Positions 8,908 through 17,465 of a stretch of 64,000 bases of DNA are shown here, in pieces; the first letter of the stretch is position 1; every line of letters starts with the position of its first letter. This DNA comes from JAOUEA01 sp963821925 (GTDB lineage Bacteria; Actinomycetota; UBA4738; HRBIN12): contig CAWGFO010000001.1 in the NCBI GenBank assembly GCA_963821925.1, forward strand, positions 496,001 through 560,000, written 5' to 3'. Below the pieces are notes generated by a model. That model worked only from the letters and a program-made list of their open reading frames with translations. It was not told the origin of the DNA and did no database searches. The translations under genes were made by a program, and so were the position numbers.

Positions 8908-10344
8908 TCATGCCGCACCTCGCACGCGCCCGCGGATGATCCTCGTGAGATCTTGGACCTGACGGAACGTCGCGTCGCGCGCCCGCATCTCGTCCTCGAC
9001 CTTCTTGATGCCGTGCAGGACGGTCGTGTGATCGCGTCCCCCGTACATGTCACCGATCTTGACGAGGGACAAACCCGTGTTCTCGCGCGTCAGGTACATC
9101 GCGATGTGCCGGGCGTGCGTGAGCGGTCGCGACCGGCTCTTCGAGACCAGCTCGTCGACCGAGATCGCGAAGTACGCTGCCGTCTCCTCGAGGATCAGGG
9201 GAGCCGGGATCTCGGTCTCGGTTTGCGGGATCAGGTCCTGGAGCGCACGTTCGGCGAGCGCGTCGTCGATCGGTTGGCTCGTGAGCTCCGACCACGCCAC
9301 CACCCGCACGAGCGCGCCCTCGAGCTCGCGCACGCTCTGGTCGAACTTGGAGGCGACGAACTCGATCACGGCGGGCGGGACCTGGATGCGGTCGTGCTCG
9401 GCCTTCAACTGCAGGATCGCGATCCGCGTCTCGAGGTCCGGCGGCTGCACGTCGACGCACAGGCCCCACTTGAACCGGCTCACGAGCCGCTCCTCGAGCC
9501 CGGAGAGCTCGTTGGGGGATCGGTCCGACGCGATCACGATCTGCTTGCCGGCGCCGTGGAGGTGGTTGAACGTGTGGAAGAACTCCGTCTGGGTCTCCTC
9601 ACGCTTGGCGAGGAACTGCACGTCGTCTACGAGCAGCACGTCCACCTCGCGGTAGCGCTGACGGAACTCGTCGCCCTTGCGTTCGCGCACCGCCTTGATG
9701 AACTCGGTCACGAACTGTTCGGAGGTCACGTACTTCACGCTGATCCCCGGCGAGAGCCGGTGCATGTGGTGCCCGACCGCGATCAACAGGTGCGTCTTGC
9801 CCAGACCTGTTGCGCCATAGATGAAGAGCGGGTTATAGGCCGTCGACGGCGTTGCCTCGGCGACCGCCATCGCCGCGGCGTGCGCGAACCGGTTGGAGGG
9901 TCCGGGCACGAACGCGTCGAAGGTGTAGTTCGGGAACGGCAGGCCGGGCGCGCCGAGCGTGTCCTTGGGAGGCAGCAATTCGGGGGGCGCGCCGATCGCG
10001 GCGTAGGCGGCGGGCGGGCGCTCTTCGACCATCCCTCCCCCGCCCGCCCCGAGCTCGACCGGCGCGTCGGCACGGAGCCGCTCGTCGACCGCGAGTTCCA
10101 CCTTCACCGGATAGCCCACCGACTGGGCCGCCGCCTCCTCGATCATCGAGAGGTGGTGATGCTGGAGGCGCTCGCGCACGAGCTGGCTGGGCACCGCCAG
10201 CTGTAGCGACTCGTCGGACAGGGACAGCGGCGCCACGTCCGCGAACCACATCACGACGGTGGTCTCGGGGAGCTCGGTACGGGCGCGCTCGAGGACGAAC
10301 GACCACACGTGACGGGCGTCGTGCTCAGGAACGGCTAGGGCCAT
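8908..10344 (-). CDS. dnaA: chromosomal replication initiator DnaA
   Basis: AAA+ initiator that binds DnaA boxes and opens oriC. Domain I covers residues 1-85, a Gly/Pro-rich linker follows (GAGGGG, about 98-135), the AAA+ domain has Walker A GATGLGKTH (about 177-185), Walker B LLVDDVQFL and sensor/Arg-finger region GLEERLVSRF, and domain IV binds DNA through SRSRPLTHARHIAMYL and the signature YGGRDHTTVLHG. Length 478. It starts with ATG at 10344. Two DnaA boxes lie within 25 bases upstream of the start and a third just beyond, consistent with autorepression. Confidence 0.98.
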   Translation of the reverse strand: MALAVPEHDARHVWSFVLERARTELPETTVVMWFADVAPLSLSDESLQLAVPSQLVRERLQHHHLSMIEEAAAQSVGYPVKVELAVDERLRADAPVELGAGGGGMVEERPPAAYAAIGAPPELLPPKDTLGAPGLPFPNYTFDAFVPGPSNRFAHAAAMAVAEATPSTAYNPLFIYGATGLGKTHLLIAVGHHMHRLSPGISVKYVTSEQFVTEFIKAVRERKGDEFRQRYREVDVLLVDDVQFLAKREETQTEFFHTFNHLHGAGKQIVIASDRSPNELSGLEERLVSRFKWGLCVDVQPPDLETRIAILQLKAEHDRIQVPPAVIEFVASKFDQSVRELEGALVRVVAWSELTSQPIDDALAERALQDLIPQTETEIPAPLILEETAAYFAISVDELVSKSRSRPLTHARHIAMYLTRENTGLSLVKIGDMYGGRDHTTVLHGIKKVEDEMRARDATFRQVQDLTRIIRGRVRGAA

Positions 10345-10542
10345 GCGTATCCACAGAACCTTTCCACAACGGTGGAAAACCCTCTCGGGAAGCGTTGGCT
10401 GGCGGGCGGGTTCGGGGCCGCACCGCCGGGGGGAAGCGCGGGGCGCACGATAGCACGGGACTTTTCCACACGACCCGCCGGGCGGGGGGTCTTGGCACTC
10501 TTTCTGTTGTCAACCGCTTTGTCCTGCGGCGATGCCGCCCCG
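10345..10542. promoter_or_regulatory. dnaA-rpmH gap with second DnaA-box cluster
   Basis: Box-like sequences GTATCCACA 10347-10355, CTTTCCACA 10360-10368, GGTGGAAAA 10371-10379 and TTTTCCACA 10462-10470. The first three crowd the dnaA 5' end, where DnaA would repress its own promoter; the fourth lies midway to rpmH. They may form the second half of a split origin. Between 10380 and 10460 the sequence is GC-rich without an ORF. Confidence 0.65.
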
Positions 10543-10548
10543 TATACT
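10519..10548 (+). promoter_or_regulatory. probable rpmH promoter
   Basis: TTGTCC (10519-10524) and TATACT (10543-10548) with an 18-base spacer, about 66 bases before the rpmH start. An alternative -35 TTGTCA at 10507 would give a spacer that is too long. Confidence 0.5.
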
Positions 10549-10614
10549 CTGTGACCTTGGCCGGCGAGAGCCGGCCTTCATCTCGCCTCCGACCCACCGA
10601 CCGAGGAACCGATC

Positions 10615-10758
10615 ATGGCCAAGGGCAAGCGTACGTACCAGCCGAACAACCGTCGCCGGCACAAGCGGCACGGATTCCGTCTGCGGATGCGGACCCGCGC
10701 CGGCCGCTCGATCCTCGCGGCGCGCCGCCGCAAGGGCCGCGCTCGGCTGACCGTCTGA
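10615..10758 (+). CDS. rpmH: 50S ribosomal protein L34
   Basis: A 47-residue, extremely basic ribosomal protein: MAKGKRTYQPNNRRRHKRHG opens with the family signature, and it continues with FRLRMRTRAGR and RRRKGRARL. It begins the rightward operon rpmH-rnpA-yidD-yidC-jag and is divergent from dnaA, as in nearly all bacteria. The TY-QPN-R-RH-HGFR-RM-T-GR pattern is complete, so the identity is certain despite the size. Confidence 0.97.
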   Translation: MAKGKRTYQPNNRRRHKRHGFRLRMRTRAGRSILAARRRKGRARLTV

Positions 10759-10770
10759 TCCCCCATCCCC

Positions 10771-11073
10771 GTGCGCGCGCGGGAGGTGCGGCGCGTCTTC
10801 GCCGAGGGCCGTCCGCTGCACGGGGGGCGGGTGGTAGTGTTTCTCGCGCCCGGGACCGGGTCGTTCGCCGTCGTCGCCGCGCGCCGCGTAGGTGGCGCCG
10901 TCGAGCGGAACCGAGCCCGGCGCATCCTGCGCGAGGCCTGGCGACAGGTTACGCCGCAGGTCACAGCCGATTCCGACGCCGTCCTGGTGGCTCGAGAGGC
11001 CATCCGGGGCGCCACGACACGAGATCTGGTGGCCGAGATGACCGAGCTGCTCCGGGGCGTGACGCCCGCATGA
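10771..11073 (+). CDS. rnpA: ribonuclease P protein component
   Basis: Protein cofactor of RNase P, which removes tRNA 5' leaders. The 100 residues include the RNA-binding RNR motif as ERNRARRILREAW. It starts at GTG 12 bases after rpmH; an in-frame TGA (10756-10758) excludes any earlier start, so the protein lacks most of the usual N-terminal LP-x-x-x-RLR-x-x-x-DF segment and opens directly at REVRRVFAEGRPLHGG. The stop overlaps the yidD start (ATGA). Short but with the catalytic helix intact. Confidence 0.92.
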   Translation: MRAREVRRVFAEGRPLHGGRVVVFLAPGTGSFAVVAARRVGGAVERNRARRILREAWRQVTPQVTADSDAVLVAREAIRGATTRDLVAEMTELLRGVTPA

Positions 11074-11381
11074 ACGCAGCCCGCCGCGCCCTGTGGATCG
11101 CCGGGGTGCCTGCGCGCGCCCTCCTGATCGGGATGATCCGGCTGTACCGCGCCACGCTCTCGGGCTGGCTCGGCGGCCAGTGCCGTTTCTATCCCTCGTG
11201 CTCCCACTACGCGGAAGACGCGATCCGTACGCACGGCGCGACGAAGGGCGCCGTGCTCGCGACCTGGAGAGTGTTGCGCTGCAACCCGTTCGGCAAGGGC
11301 GGCATCGACCACGTGCCCGCGGCTCGCCGGCATGCGGCGTATGATGCTATCTCACAGACCCCCGAAGGAGCTCACGTCTAG
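11070..11381 (+). CDS. yidD: membrane protein insertion efficiency factor YidD
   Basis: A 103-residue YidD protein, a small membrane-associated factor that helps YidC insert proteins. The conserved core IRLYRATLSGWLGGQCRFYP with SCSHYAEDAI and the CNPFGKGGIDHVP end are visible; the three conserved cysteines (QCRFYPSC, RCNPF) are present. The ATG overlaps the rnpA stop (ATGA) and its own TAG directly abuts the yidC ATG, so the three genes are translationally coupled. Confidence 0.95.
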   Translation: MNAARRALWIAGVPARALLIGMIRLYRATLSGWLGGQCRFYPSCSHYAEDAIRTHGATKGAVLATWRVLRCNPFGKGGIDHVPAARRHAAYDAISQTPEGAHV

Positions 11382-12530
11382 ATGCTCGCCTTCGCTCCGT
11401 TCCAGGCGCTGCTCGACGCGATCGGCTGGGTCCTGGCGCGCATCTTCGACCTGATCCCCAACTACGGGATCTCGATCATCGTGCTGACGCTGGTGATCCG
11501 GTTGCTCCTGTTGCCGCTCGGCATCAAGCAGATCAAGTCGATGCAGGCGATGCAGGCGATCCAGCCCCGCGTCAAGGAGCTGCAGAAGAAGTACAAGGGA
11601 AACAAGCAGAAGGCCCAGGAAGAAACGATGAAGCTCTACAAGGAGGCCGGCGTGAACCCGCTGGGCGGCTGCCTCCCGCTCCTCCTGCAGTTCCCGATCC
11701 TGATCGCGATGTACGCGGTGATCCGCGCGCCCTCACTGCAGCCGGTCCAGGATCAGCCGCAGACCTATCAAGTCATGAACAACCACCTGCCCGAGGACAG
11801 CACGCTGTTCAAGGACGTCATCACGCACACGAACACCGGGATGATCTTCGTGAACCTCCAATGCTCCGCGGCCCAGAGCGGCACTCAGGCCCAACTCAAG
11901 GACACCAAGGGCCAGAACGTCCAGAACGGGTGGGCCCTGGAGGACGGGCAGGGCAACCCGCTCCCCTACACATCGATCGGGACCCTGAACTGCGGCGATG
12001 GCGTCCCGGACAAGATCCCCTACTTCCTCCTGCTGATCGTGATGATCGGGACGACCTTCTATCAGCAGCGCCAGATGCAGAAGGCGAGCCCCCCGGGCGC
12101 CTCGTCCTCCCAGCAGCAGGCCATCATGAAGTTCATGCCGCTGATGTTCGGCATCTTCGGCTTCAGCTTCCCGGCGGGCCTGGTGCTCTACTGGATGGTG
12201 TCCAACCTCTTCCAGATCGGCCAGCAGGCGGCCCTCCTACGGGCGGGGCACATCGGTCCCGATGCGCTCGACAAGCGGATCGCCGAGCAGAAGGCCCGCG
12301 CCGCGAGCCAGGCGGACAAGCCCGCGAAGAAGGGCTTCATATCCGGGATGATGGAGCGAGCCGAACAGGCGCGCCAGCAGCAGCCCGGTACCAAGGGTGG
12401 CACGTCGAAGGGCTCCCCCAAGGGCGGGAGCAGGGGCGCCGGCGGCACGAAGGGCGGCCCCCGCAAGCCGCCCCCCAAGAACCAGCCACGCCCCAAACCG
12501 AAGAAGCCTGGAGGCACCGATGGCTCGTGA
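11382..12530 (+). CDS. yidC: membrane protein insertase YidC/Oxa1
   Basis: Five-helix insertase for inner-membrane proteins. TM1 carries the conserved groove arginine in LTLVIRLLLLPL; the cytoplasmic hairpin is KSMQAMQAIQPRVKELQKKY; then NPLGGCLPLLLQFPILIAMYAVI, a polar extracytoplasmic loop (residues about 120-205) and the final helices KFMPLMFGIFGFSFPAGLVLYW. The last 90 residues are a positively charged Lys/Gly/Pro tail (KGGTSKGSPKGG...), as in many actinobacteria, likely contacting ribosomes. Length 382. It overlaps jag by 11 bases. Confidence 0.96.
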   Translation: MLAFAPFQALLDAIGWVLARIFDLIPNYGISIIVLTLVIRLLLLPLGIKQIKSMQAMQAIQPRVKELQKKYKGNKQKAQEETMKLYKEAGVNPLGGCLPLLLQFPILIAMYAVIRAPSLQPVQDQPQTYQVMNNHLPEDSTLFKDVITHTNTGMIFVNLQCSAAQSGTQAQLKDTKGQNVQNGWALEDGQGNPLPYTSIGTLNCGDGVPDKIPYFLLLIVMIGTTFYQQRQMQKASPPGASSSQQQAIMKFMPLMFGIFGFSFPAGLVLYWMVSNLFQIGQQAALLRAGHIGPDALDKRIAEQKARAASQADKPAKKGFISGMMERAEQARQQQPGTKGGTSKGSPKGGSRGAGGTKGGPRKPPPKNQPRPKPKKPGGTDGS

Positions 12531-13218
12531 GGTCGAGCGCACCGCCGCCACGGTCGACGAGGCCGTCGCCGCCGCGCTGGAATGGCTGGGTGCCGATGCC
12601 GGCGACGTCGATGTCGAGGTCCTGCAGGCCCGCGCTCCCGAGAGCGACGAGCCCGGCCGAGCGATCGTGCGTGTGCGCCTCCGCGAGGAGGACGACGAGC
12701 CGCCCAAGCCGCCGTCTGCTCCGGGCACCCCCGCCGATGCCGCGACCGGCCTCGACGAGCTGGAGGAGCAGGCCGACGCGGTCGCCGACTTCGTGGACGA
12801 GTTGCTCGCGAAGATGGACATCGACGCGATCGCCGAGCCGAACCCGCAAGGCGGGCACATGTACGTCGACATCGTCGACGGCCCCGAGGACGACATGGCC
12901 CTCCTGATCGGGCGCCACGGCCAGACCCTCGAGGCGATCCAGGAGCTCGCGCGGATGGCGATCGGCCGCAGGCTCGACCAACGGATCCGGGTGATCGTGG
13001 ACGTCGAGGACTACCGCAAGCGCCGGGAGTCCCGCCTCGAGGAAGACGCCCGTGAGGCGGCGCTCCGCGTCGCGGGCGAGGGGGGCGAGTACGAGTTCGA
13101 CCCGATGAACGCCTACGAGCGCAAGCTCGTGCACGACGCGGTCGCCGGCGTGGACGGGGTCGAGACGGTGTCGCGGGGCGAAGAGCCTTCGCGGTACGTG
13201 GTGATCCGACCCGTTTGA
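12520..13218 (+). CDS. jag: Jag (KH-R3H) RNA-binding protein
   Basis: A 232-residue RNA-binding protein (Jag/KhpB family) always near yidC. The N-terminal Jag segment (VERTAATVDEAVAAALEWLG) is followed by an acidic linker, a KH-like domain with the GRHGQTLEAIQ loop and an R3H domain ending DVEDYRKRRESRLEEDARE...GEEPSRYVVIRPV. ATG at 12520 has a GGAGG ten bases before it and overlaps the yidC end by 11 bases. KhpB-type proteins bind sRNAs and affect cell-wall growth in Gram-positives; the precise role here is not known. Confidence 0.93.
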   Translation: MAREVERTAATVDEAVAAALEWLGADAGDVDVEVLQARAPESDEPGRAIVRVRLREEDDEPPKPPSAPGTPADAATGLDELEEQADAVADFVDELLAKMDIDAIAEPNPQGGHMYVDIVDGPEDDMALLIGRHGQTLEAIQELARMAIGRRLDQRIRVIVDVEDYRKRRESRLEEDAREAALRVAGEGGEYEFDPMNAYERKLVHDAVAGVDGVETVSRGEEPSRYVVIRPV

Positions 13219-13410
13219 CGTTGGTTCGTCTGTGGCTGGCGCGTGACGCTGCTCGCCCGAGGTCCCGCCGGCCAACCTCGCTCGCTTCGCTGGCGCTCGC
13301 TGCGCTCGTGATGTTGGCCTCTGGGATCCTCGGGCTCTATCGCGTGAAGCGCCGAACCCTACGACGAGGTTCATTCGGTCGGATAGCCTCGTACCTGTGT
13401 GTGAGGGGGC
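13219..13410. other. jag-rsmG gap
   Basis: A 192-base gap. An imperfect GC hairpin region sits near 13265-13320 (CTCGCTCGCTTCGCTGGCGCTCGCTGCGCTCG), probably the jag terminator. The right part holds the rsmG promoter region and a GAGGGGG ribosome-binding site at about 13403-13409. No ORF is supported. Confidence 0.5.
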
Positions 13411-14028
13411 GTGTTTCACGTGAAACATGAGGGTTGGGTGCTTCAGGCTGCGGCGTTGGGGGTGGAGCTGGACGCCGAGGCGGAGGGGCGGCTGGTTCTG
13501 TTCGAGGAGCTGTTGGTGGAGCGTGCCGCGCCGATGGGGATGATCTCGAAGGGGGACGTGGGTCGGGTTCGGGAACGGCACATCTTGGACTGCTTACGGG
13601 CGGTGCCGTTGCTGGGAGACGACGATCGGAGCCTCTGCGACCTGGGGACGGGCGCGGGGTTGCCGGGGTTGGTGGTGGCGTGCGTTCTGCCCGATCTCGA
13701 GGTGGTGCTGACCGAGGTCCGGAGGAACCGAGCGGCGTTCCTGGCGTCGGCGATCGAGGAGTTGGAACTCCCCCGCGTGACCGTGTGGGCGCGGCGGATC
13801 GAGACGCTCAGGGAGCGGTTCGACGTGTGCACCGCCCGCGCGTTCGCGGATCCGCGGAGATCGTGGGCGGCCGCCGAGCGGCTGCTCGGGCCCTCGGGTC
13901 GGATGATCTATTGGGCCGGCGAACGGTACGACAGGCGTGCGGACCCGCCCGAAGGGGTCGATACGACGGTTTTCGAGACCTCGGCGCTTGCAAGGGCTGG
14001 GGCACTCGTTATCATGAGCCGGCAGTGA
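13411..14028 (+). CDS. rsmG: 16S rRNA (guanine-N7) methyltransferase RsmG (GidB)
   Basis: SAM-dependent methylase of the 16S rRNA 530 loop; its loss gives low-level streptomycin resistance in several bacteria. Motif I is LCDLGTGAGLPGLVVA, with the upstream RHILDCLRA and a TEVRRNRAAFL acidic-loop motif. Length 205. The GTG start is set by the GAGGGGG site and the first residues MFHVKHE are dictated by a parS sequence that overlaps the start codon. The stop overlaps the parA GTG (GTGA). Confidence 0.93.
   Translation: MFHVKHEGWVLQAAALGVELDAEAEGRLVLFEELLVERAAPMGMISKGDVGRVRERHILDCLRAVPLLGDDDRSLCDLGTGAGLPGLVVACVLPDLEVVLTEVRRNRAAFLASAIEELELPRVTVWARRIETLRERFDVCTARAFADPRRSWAAAERLLGPSGRMIYWAGERYDRRADPPEGVDTTVFETSALARAGALVIMSRQ
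13412..13427. promoter_or_regulatory. parS centromere site
   Basis: A perfect 16-base palindrome TGTTTCACGTGAAACA, identical to the consensus ParB/Spo0J binding site. It overlaps the rsmG start codon and lies about 0.6 kb before parA and 3 kb from oriC. Confidence 0.93.
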
Positions 14029-15629
14029 CCAACGCCTCTTCCGGCACCTCAGCCTCGCGTACCTCCGGCTCCAGCAAGGGTGCCTCGTCCGCCGCATCCA
14101 AGCCCAAGCCGAGGACCACGCCGAAGGCGAAGCCCCGCCCGGTCGTCCCCGATTCGCCCGGCACGGCGCGCATCATCGCGATCGCGAACCAGAAGGGCGG
14201 CGTGGGCAAGTCGACGACGGCCGTCAGCCTGGGAGCGGCCCTGGCCGATCTAGGCTTCCGGGTCCTCGTCGTGGACCTGGATCCGCAGGGCAACGCCTCG
14301 ACGGGCATGGGGATCCGCCACGAGGCGCGCGAGATCACCGTGTATGACGTCGTGGTCGCCGAGGCGCACGTCAGTGACGCGATCGTGCCGACCCCGGTCG
14401 AGCATCTCCACGCGATCCCGTCCACGATCGACCTCGCGGGCGCCGAGATCGAGCTCGTCAGCCAGTTCTCGCGTGAGCACCGACTGAAGAAGGCCCTCGC
14501 CGAGGTCGGCGAGGGCGTGTATGACTTCATCCTCTTGGATTGCCCGCCGAGTCTCGGGCTCCTCACGGTCAACGCGCTCACCGCCGCCGAGGAGCTCATC
14601 GTCCCCATCCAGTGCGAGTACTACGCGCTGGAAGGCCTCGGCCAGCTCCTGCGCAACGTCTCTCTCGTGCAGCAGAACATCAACCCGGGACTCCGTCTCT
14701 CCGGCATCGTGATGACGATGTTCGATCCACGGACCAAGCTCTCGGAGCAGGTGGTCGAGGAGGTCCAGCGGTACTTCGGGGAGCTCGTGTACGACGTCAT
14801 CATCCCGAGGACGGTGCGTCTGTCCGAGGCGCCGGGGTACGGACAGCCGATCACGGTGTACGACCCGAAGTCCAAGGGCGCCGAGTGTTACCGCGAGCTG
14901 GCCCGCGAGGTCGCCCTGCGTCCGCCGCCCGACGAGCCGATGCCGATCTTCGACGACCTCCCGACGGTGGTCGTTCCGGCGCTCGACGACACGGTCGTGC
15001 GCCCGCCGATGGACGAGGCCGACCTCGAGGAGGTTCCGACGGTGCACGCCGTGATGGAGGAGGCCGCCGAGGAGGAGGTCCTCGAGGTCGCCGCGACCCG
15101 AGAGGTCGAGGACGAGCTCGAGGCGGAGGTGATCCAGGACGAGGTCACCGGGGCGGTCGAAGACGCCATCGAGGCGGCGGAGCTGGACGAGGGCCCGGAA
15201 CCGATGCCCGACGACGTCGAGGCGGCACAGGTCGCGGAGACCGGCCAGCTGGTCGCCGAGGAGGCGGAACCTCGCGAGCTCGAGGAGTCCCCGTCGCTCG
15301 CCGAGACGATCGGCGACACCGTCGCGGCGACCGTGGCTGACGACGACGACGTGTGGGAGGAGGTCGACGAGTCGGCCACCACCCAGCCGCGCGTCTCGCC
15401 ACCCCGTTCCCCCGCCCCACCCGGGCACCTTCCCGAACGACGGGTAGTGGTCATCGACGAGGACGCCGCGGACTACGTGACGCCCTCCGAGCCGGCGGGT
15501 CCGCCGGCATCCAGAGGCGGCGCCGAGGCCGAACCGCAACCGGCGGTGGCCGACATCGGGGCCACGCTCGAGGATGACGACGAGCCGCCGAAGCGCCGAT
15601 GGCGACTGTTCCGCAAGGGAGGCGAGTGA
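14025..15629 (+). CDS. parA: chromosome partitioning ATPase ParA with long acidic tail
   Basis: Deviant Walker ATPase that moves ParB-bound origins. After a Ser/Lys/Pro-rich basic N-tail (residues 1-44), the ATPase core begins IIAIANQKGGVGKSTTA, with Walker A' DLDPQGNAST and Walker B FILLDCPP, and ends near LAREVALRPPP (about residue 303). Residues 304-534 are a low-complexity, strongly acidic Glu/Asp/Ala/Val tail that finishes in a basic patch, PPKRRWRLFRKGG. Typical chromosomal ParA proteins are 260-350 residues, so the tail is an unusual addition of about 230 residues. The start is GTG overlapping rsmG; the stop overlaps parB (TGATG). No sign of a frameshift: reading frame and codon usage are uniform. 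Confidence 0.94.
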   Translation: MTNASSGTSASRTSGSSKGASSAASKPKPRTTPKAKPRPVVPDSPGTARIIAIANQKGGVGKSTTAVSLGAALADLGFRVLVVDLDPQGNASTGMGIRHEAREITVYDVVVAEAHVSDAIVPTPVEHLHAIPSTIDLAGAEIELVSQFSREHRLKKALAEVGEGVYDFILLDCPPSLGLLTVNALTAAEELIVPIQCEYYALEGLGQLLRNVSLVQQNINPGLRLSGIVMTMFDPRTKLSEQVVEEVQRYFGELVYDVIIPRTVRLSEAPGYGQPITVYDPKSKGAECYRELAREVALRPPPDEPMPIFDDLPTVVVPALDDTVVRPPMDEADLEEVPTVHAVMEEAAEEEVLEVAATREVEDELEAEVIQDEVTGAVEDAIEAAELDEGPEPMPDDVEAAQVAETGQLVAEEAEPRELEESPSLAETIGDTVAATVADDDDVWEEVDESATTQPRVSPPRSPAPPGHLPERRVVVIDEDAADYVTPSEPAGPPASRGGAEAEPQPAVADIGATLEDDDEPPKRRWRLFRKGGE

Positions 15630-16519
15630 TGTCGAAGCGAGGTGGACTCGGTCGAGGGTTGTCGGCGCTGATCCCGGGCGCGCCCGAGGCGGGGGAGTTC
15701 GCGAGCGGGCTGCTCGAGGTGCCGGTCAACGCGGTCGCCCCGAACCCGAAGCAGCCCAGGACCCATTTCCCCGACGAAGAGCTGGCCTCTCTGGCGGCCT
15801 CGATCCGGGAGGTCGGGATCCTCCAGCCGATCGTCGTGCGAAAGGCCGGCGATTCCGCGTACGAGCTGGTCGCGGGGGAGCGGCGCCTCAGGGCGGCCAA
15901 ACAGGCGGGATTGGCGACGATCCCGGTCGTGGTGCGCGATACCGACGACGCCGACATCCTGCGCGAAGCCCTGATCGAGAACATCCATCGCGAGGATCTC
16001 GGTCCGATCGAGCTGGCCGAGGCCTTCCGGGCGCTCCTGGAGGACCTCTCCCTCAAGCAGGAGGAGCTCGCCGACCGCGTCGGTGTGTCGCGGTCACACA
16101 TCGCGAACACGATCCGGCTGCTGCAACTCCCCCTGGACGTCCAGCAGCTGCTCACGGACTCGAAGATCCAAGCGGGGCACGCACGGGCGCTCCTCTCCCT
16201 CGGCGACCCCGAGGCGCAGACGACCCTCGCGCTCCGCGTGGCCGCTGAGGACCTCTCGGTCCGTGAGACCGAAGAGCTGGTGCGTCGCTACCTCGAGGCT
16301 CCGAAGGAAGCCCCGAAGGCCGGCAAGGCGACGTCCAAGACCGAGAACAGCGGGATGGGCGAGGTCGAGGAGATCCTCTCGGAGCAACTCGCGACCCGCG
16401 TGCAGATCCAGATGGGCAAGAAGCGCGGCAAGGTGATCATCGAGTTCGGCTCGCCCGACGACCTCGAGCGCATCGTCTCCGAGATCATCGGTTCGGGCCC
16501 GGGGCTCTCCCCCGAGTAA
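15629..16519 (+). CDS. parB: chromosome partitioning protein ParB
   Basis: CTP-dependent DNA clamp that loads at parS. Residues 30-125 form the ParB/Srx CTPase domain, with GERRLRAA (83-90) and ENIHRED (117-123) boxes; a helix-turn-helix follows (LKQEELADRVGVSRSHIANT, 142-161), and the end (GKVIIEFGSPDDLERIVSEI) is the dimerisation domain. Length 296. The opening KRGGLGRGLSALIPG is the conserved ParA-stimulating peptide. The ATG overlaps the parA stop. The site it should load on is the parS at the rsmG start. Confidence 0.97.
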   Translation: MSKRGGLGRGLSALIPGAPEAGEFASGLLEVPVNAVAPNPKQPRTHFPDEELASLAASIREVGILQPIVVRKAGDSAYELVAGERRLRAAKQAGLATIPVVVRDTDDADILREALIENIHREDLGPIELAEAFRALLEDLSLKQEELADRVGVSRSHIANTIRLLQLPLDVQQLLTDSKIQAGHARALLSLGDPEAQTTLALRVAAEDLSVRETEELVRRYLEAPKEAPKAGKATSKTENSGMGEVEEILSEQLATRVQIQMGKKRGKVIIEFGSPDDLERIVSEIIGSGPGLSPE

Positions 16520-16529
16520 CTGAGGCCGG

Positions 16530-17465
16530 CTACCGTCGGTCTGTGGCCGACCGTAGGACGCGGTCGCACAGGTCAGCGAGCGTCATCCCGGCGGCCCGGG
16601 CTCCCATAGGCAGCAGGCTCGTCTCGGTCATGCCGGGGCTGACGTTCACCTCGAGGATCCACGGCCGGCCGTCGGCGTCCACGATCGCATCGACCCGCGT
16701 GACGTCGCGGAGTCGGAGCGACGCGGCCGCGAGGGACGCGACCCCCGCCACCGCGCCCGCGATCTCCCCGTTCAGCCGGGCGGGCGCGAAATACTCCGTG
16801 GCGCCGGCCGTGTAGCGGGCGGCGTAGTCATAGACCCCGTTCTTGGGCACGATCTCGACCGCGGGGAGCGTCTCGAGGGCCGATCCGACGAGGCCGACGG
16901 CCACCTCGGTGCCCTCGACCGAACGCTCGACGATCGCGGCCCCGCTGAAGGAAAGGGCGGCCATCACGGCCGCCGGCAGGTCGGCCGAACGCTCGACGAA
17001 GCTGACGCCGAGCGCGGAGCCGCTCCGCGAAGGCTTGACGACACAGGGGAGGCCGACCCGCTCGACGACCTGATCGAGCGCGGCGCCGGCGCCGAGGTCG
17101 CGGAGCGCCGAGTCCTCGATCGTCACCCATGCCGGAGTGTCGACGCCCGCCCGCCGCAGCGCATCCTTCGCGAGCACCTTGTCGAAGGCCACCTCGCAGT
17201 CGAACGGCGCCGTCCCCGTGAAGGGGAGGTCGAGCAGATGCAGCAGGCGCTGGACGGTGCCGTCCTCGCCCTCCTTGCCGTGCAGCGCGAGGTAACAGAG
17301 CTCCGGCTCGCGTTCGCGCAAGGCCTCGACGAGCGCAGTCTCCGCCGGGTCCATGAGCCAGGCGTCGTGGCCGAGTTCGATGAGTGACGTCATCACACGG
17401 TGACCCGAGCGGAGGGAGACATCGCGCTCGGGCGTGCGCCCGCCGGCCAGCACCGCGACCCTCAT
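16530..17465 (-). CDS. ddl: D-alanine--D-alanine ligase family protein
   Basis: ATP-grasp ligase expected to join two D-alanines for the peptidoglycan stem. Motifs: the N-terminal AVLAGGRTPERDVSLRSG (glycine loop with a Glu/Ser pair), LALHGKEGEDGTVQ, PFTGT, the ATP-grasp strand LPCVVKPSRSGSALGV, and the metal/ADP end ILEVNVSPGMTETSLLP. Length 311 is close to the family. It overlaps the preceding aminotransferase by ATGA and converges on parB with a 10-base gap. A Ddl in the parB-cwlM interval is not part of the standard mycobacterial layout. A D-Ala-D-Ala-like ligase with other specificity is possible. Confidence 0.9.
   Translation of the reverse strand: MRVAVLAGGRTPERDVSLRSGHRVMTSLIELGHDAWLMDPAETALVEALREREPELCYLALHGKEGEDGTVQRLLHLLDLPFTGTAPFDCEVAFDKVLAKDALRRAGVDTPAWVTIEDSALRDLGAGAALDQVVERVGLPCVVKPSRSGSALGVSFVERSADLPAAVMAALSFSGAAIVERSVEGTEVAVGLVGSALETLPAVEIVPKNGVYDYAARYTAGATEYFAPARLNGEIAGAVAGVASLAAASLRLRDVTRVDAIVDADGRPWILEVNVSPGMTETSLLPMGARAAGMTLADLCDRVLRSATDRR

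Noticed and set aside
9852..11069. Long plus-strand frame leading into yidD
   Set aside because: Runs antisense through dnaA, then through the origin gap, rpmH and rnpA; only the yidD portion has family motifs.
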